Source: Prolixibacteraceae bacterium (GTDB lineage Bacteria > Bacteroidota > Bacteroidia > Bacteroidales > Prolixibacteraceae). Taken from it: 16,316 nt of DNA. Shown here one piece after another: positions 15,173-16,316 of the stretch. Every line of letters starts with the position of its first letter. The first letter of the stretch is position 1. The notes under the pieces were generated by a model that saw only the letters and a list, made by a program, of their open reading frames with translations, was not told the DNA's origin and ran no database searches. Location of the stretch: assembly GCA_014380255.1 (NCBI GenBank), contig JACMKG010000364.1, forward strand, positions 1-16,316. Reading direction: 5' to 3'. Position numbers and translations under genes: made by a program.

Positions 15173-15895
15173 TTAGAATACCTCCACCTTGCTGGTGTTC
15201 TGTTCTAATAATCCTTTGGTTTGAGCCGCAAATTTTATAAGACCAATTACCTCCGTAATGTTAAGTTTCGATAAGTTTATAGTCAGGTCATACCCATAAT
15301 CCTGGTAATTTTCACCCCCTATGTGTCGTTGAAGGTTTTCTCGTTCACGTTCTGTTTTTTCTATTAAATCAGTTGCTTCCCTGATGTTCATATCGAACTT
15401 CTCCATAATCTGTTTGATGCGCCAGTTAAGTGGTGCTGTAAGCCTTATGAACAAGGATTTTTCAATGTTGCGCGTAATAATATGGCCAGCCCTCCCCACA
15501 ATGATACAATGGCCATCATTCGCAAAACTTGTAATCAGATCTACAAGTGTTTTAGTGATTTTCCGGTCGCTCTTATAACGCTTTTCACTGAAAGCAGCTA
15601 ATATTTCATCAAACATTCCCCTGTCGCCTTCTTTAAGATAATGACGGAGTTTATTAGGATCCATATTTAGTTCACGCGCACTCTCTTCCAAAATTTCTTT
15701 GCTTAGTACTTTCCACCTCTTGCAGGTACCCATCTTGTCAAGTTCAACAGCAAGCAACCGGGCAATGTTAACGCCTCCGCATCCAACTTCCCTCGAAATG
15801 CAGATAACTGGTCCGGGAGGGTGATGGGGCGCATGATATTTATTCGAATTCTGATGAAGTCTTTTAGTCAGGTATACCATTAATGTGTTGTTCAT
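15173..15895 (-). CDS. Cytidylate kinase-like family protein
   Basis: A 240-residue cytoplasmic protein matching the cytidylate-kinase-like group (PF13189 type). Seen: a P-loop-like CISREVGCGGVNIARLLA (32-49), IIVGRAGHIITRN (131-143), and the C-terminal RERENLQRHIGGEN with YDLTIN (202-207), which fits the family's nucleotide-monophosphate end. The P-loop lacks the usual GKS/T lysine, having GCGGVNI, as is common in this group, so ordinary CMP phosphorylation is uncertain. The first ~28 residues are His/Pro-rich and outside the fold; an alternative ATG is codon 6. It is 154 bp upstream of mlaE on the same strand. True CMP kinase (cmk) would be shorter in its N-terminus and have an intact P-loop. 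Confidence 0.85.
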   Translation of the reverse strand: MNNTLMVYLTKRLHQNSNKYHAPHHPPGPVICISREVGCGGVNIARLLAVELDKMGTCKRWKVLSKEILEESARELNMDPNKLRHYLKEGDRGMFDEILAAFSEKRYKSDRKITKTLVDLITSFANDGHCIIVGRAGHIITRNIEKSLFIRLTAPLNWRIKQIMEKFDMNIREATDLIEKTERERENLQRHIGGENYQDYGYDLTINLSKLNITEVIGLIKFAAQTKGLLEQNTSKVEVF

Positions 15896-15974
15896 AGTAC
15901 TATCTGTTTTAGTGCTATTAATTTACGAATTTTTTATTATCTGGTTGGTCTTTAGTGCTAAAGATTTTAAATCT
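15894..15974. promoter_or_regulatory. Cluster of palindromes in the divergent kinase-like/pepP promoter region
   Basis: Four elements: perfect palindrome ATAGTACTAT (15894-15903), overlapping the kinase-like start codon; an exact 10-bp direct repeat TTTAGTGCTA at 15908-15917 and 15951-15960, 43 bp apart (about four helical turns); the second copy is the core of CTTTAG-TG-CTAAAG (15950-15963); and AGATTT-T-AAATCT (15962-15974) follows directly. The spacing and symmetry suggest operator sites for a dimeric regulator of one or both divergent genes. No regulator gene is seen in the window. Confidence 0.5.
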
Positions 15975-16026
15975 CCTGTAAGTGTTATTATCAGCGGGTT
16001 TTACTTTAGAAGTTGATAATTTTTCC

Positions 16027-16034
16027 TATCTTTC
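16027..16034 (+). promoter_or_regulatory. pepP: Possible -7 element of pepP (Bacteroidota TAnnTTTG type)
   Basis: TATCTTTC matches TAnnTTTG at seven of eight positions and lies 25 bp before the pepP ATG, a sensible distance. No good -33 TTTG is placed at the usual 19-21 bp; a TTG at 16013-16015 is too close. Confidence 0.35.
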
Positions 16035-16059
16035 ACAACATAAATTAAAGCAACAAGAC

Positions 16060-16316
16060 ATGTTTAATCGCGATACTTACATAACACGTCGTCAGAAGCT
16101 GACACAGAATATCCAGGATGGAATCATTCTTCTTCTGGGAAATGTTGATTCTCCTATGAATTATGCAGATAATACGTATCATTTCAGGCAGGATAGTAAT
16201 TTCCTGTACTTTTTCGGCCTGGACTTTCAGAAACTTGCAGGTGTAATCGATGTTGAATCGGGCGAAGAAATCATTTTCGGAGTTGATGTTGATATGGAAG
16301 ACATCATTTGGATGGG
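16060..16316 (+). CDS. pepP: Xaa-Pro aminopeptidase P, N-terminal part (3' partial)
   Basis: From ATG at 16060 to the right edge, 85 codons are visible and the gene continues. They encode the aminopeptidase P N-terminal (AMP_N) domain: YITRRQKL, IILLLGN, SPMNYADNTYHFRQDSNFLY and FFGLD, which is the usual order in Bacteroidota members. The complete enzyme, a dinuclear metallopeptidase with a pita-bread fold, removes the first residue from peptides with Pro at position 2. The metal-binding residues lie outside the window. The protein is cytoplasmic, with no signal peptide. It diverges from the kinase-like gene across 164 bp of palindrome-rich DNA. Together with the upstream S9 peptidase it suggests proline-peptide use, though the two are 13 kb apart. 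Confidence 0.93.
   Translation, partial: MFNRDTYITRRQKLTQNIQDGIILLLGNVDSPMNYADNTYHFRQDSNFLYFFGLDFQKLAGVIDVESGEEIIFGVDVDMEDIIWM

Overview
The window comes from a member of the phylum Bacteroidota, moderately AT-rich, probably Cytophagia- or Marinilabiliales-like; the class is a guess. The evidence is a prolyl (tri)peptidyl peptidase of the Porphyromonas type, an MlaE-MlaF-MlaD lipid-transport set without MlaB or MlaC beside it, an aminopeptidase P with the Bacteroidota-style N-terminus, weak Shine-Dalgarno sequences, and a TATCTTTC element like the Bacteroidota -7 box.

Layout. 1-1161 (+): the 3' end of an outer-membrane beta-barrel protein of Omp85 type, cut by the window edge. 1166-6256 (-): a likely two-gene unit, a SNF2-family helicase (TTG start) followed 18 bp later by a secreted S9 peptidase. 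6471-7232 (-): yaaA. 7233-8398: a long, mostly non-coding stretch holding an ordered array of eleven-bp inverted repeats (7418-7516) and a possible small reading frame (7540-7749). 8399-10643 (+): a single-domain response regulator overlapping a CHASE3-PAS histidine kinase. 10644-11056: non-coding. 11057-11335 (+): a small, very hydrophilic, probably disordered protein. 11391-11433: a near-perfect bidirectional hairpin terminator between converging genes. 11509-15018 (-): an mlaE-mlaF-mlaD-yihY operon for inner-membrane lipid transport. 15173-15895 (-): a cytidylate-kinase-like protein. 15896-16059: a divergent promoter region with repeated palindromes. 16060 onward (+): the start of an aminopeptidase P gene.

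How they work together. Most genes are ordinary cell functions: envelope biogenesis and lipid transport (barrel protein, Mla, YihY), peptide use (tripeptidyl peptidase and aminopeptidase P, both proline-directed), oxidative-stress or iron handling (YaaA), and signalling (regulator-kinase pair). I see no phage, CRISPR, tRNA or rRNA gene, and no intact insertion sequence. The least explained signals are the eight-unit eleven-bp array, the clamp-binding-like motif in the SNF2 protein, and the palindromes in the 15.9 kb divergent promoter.
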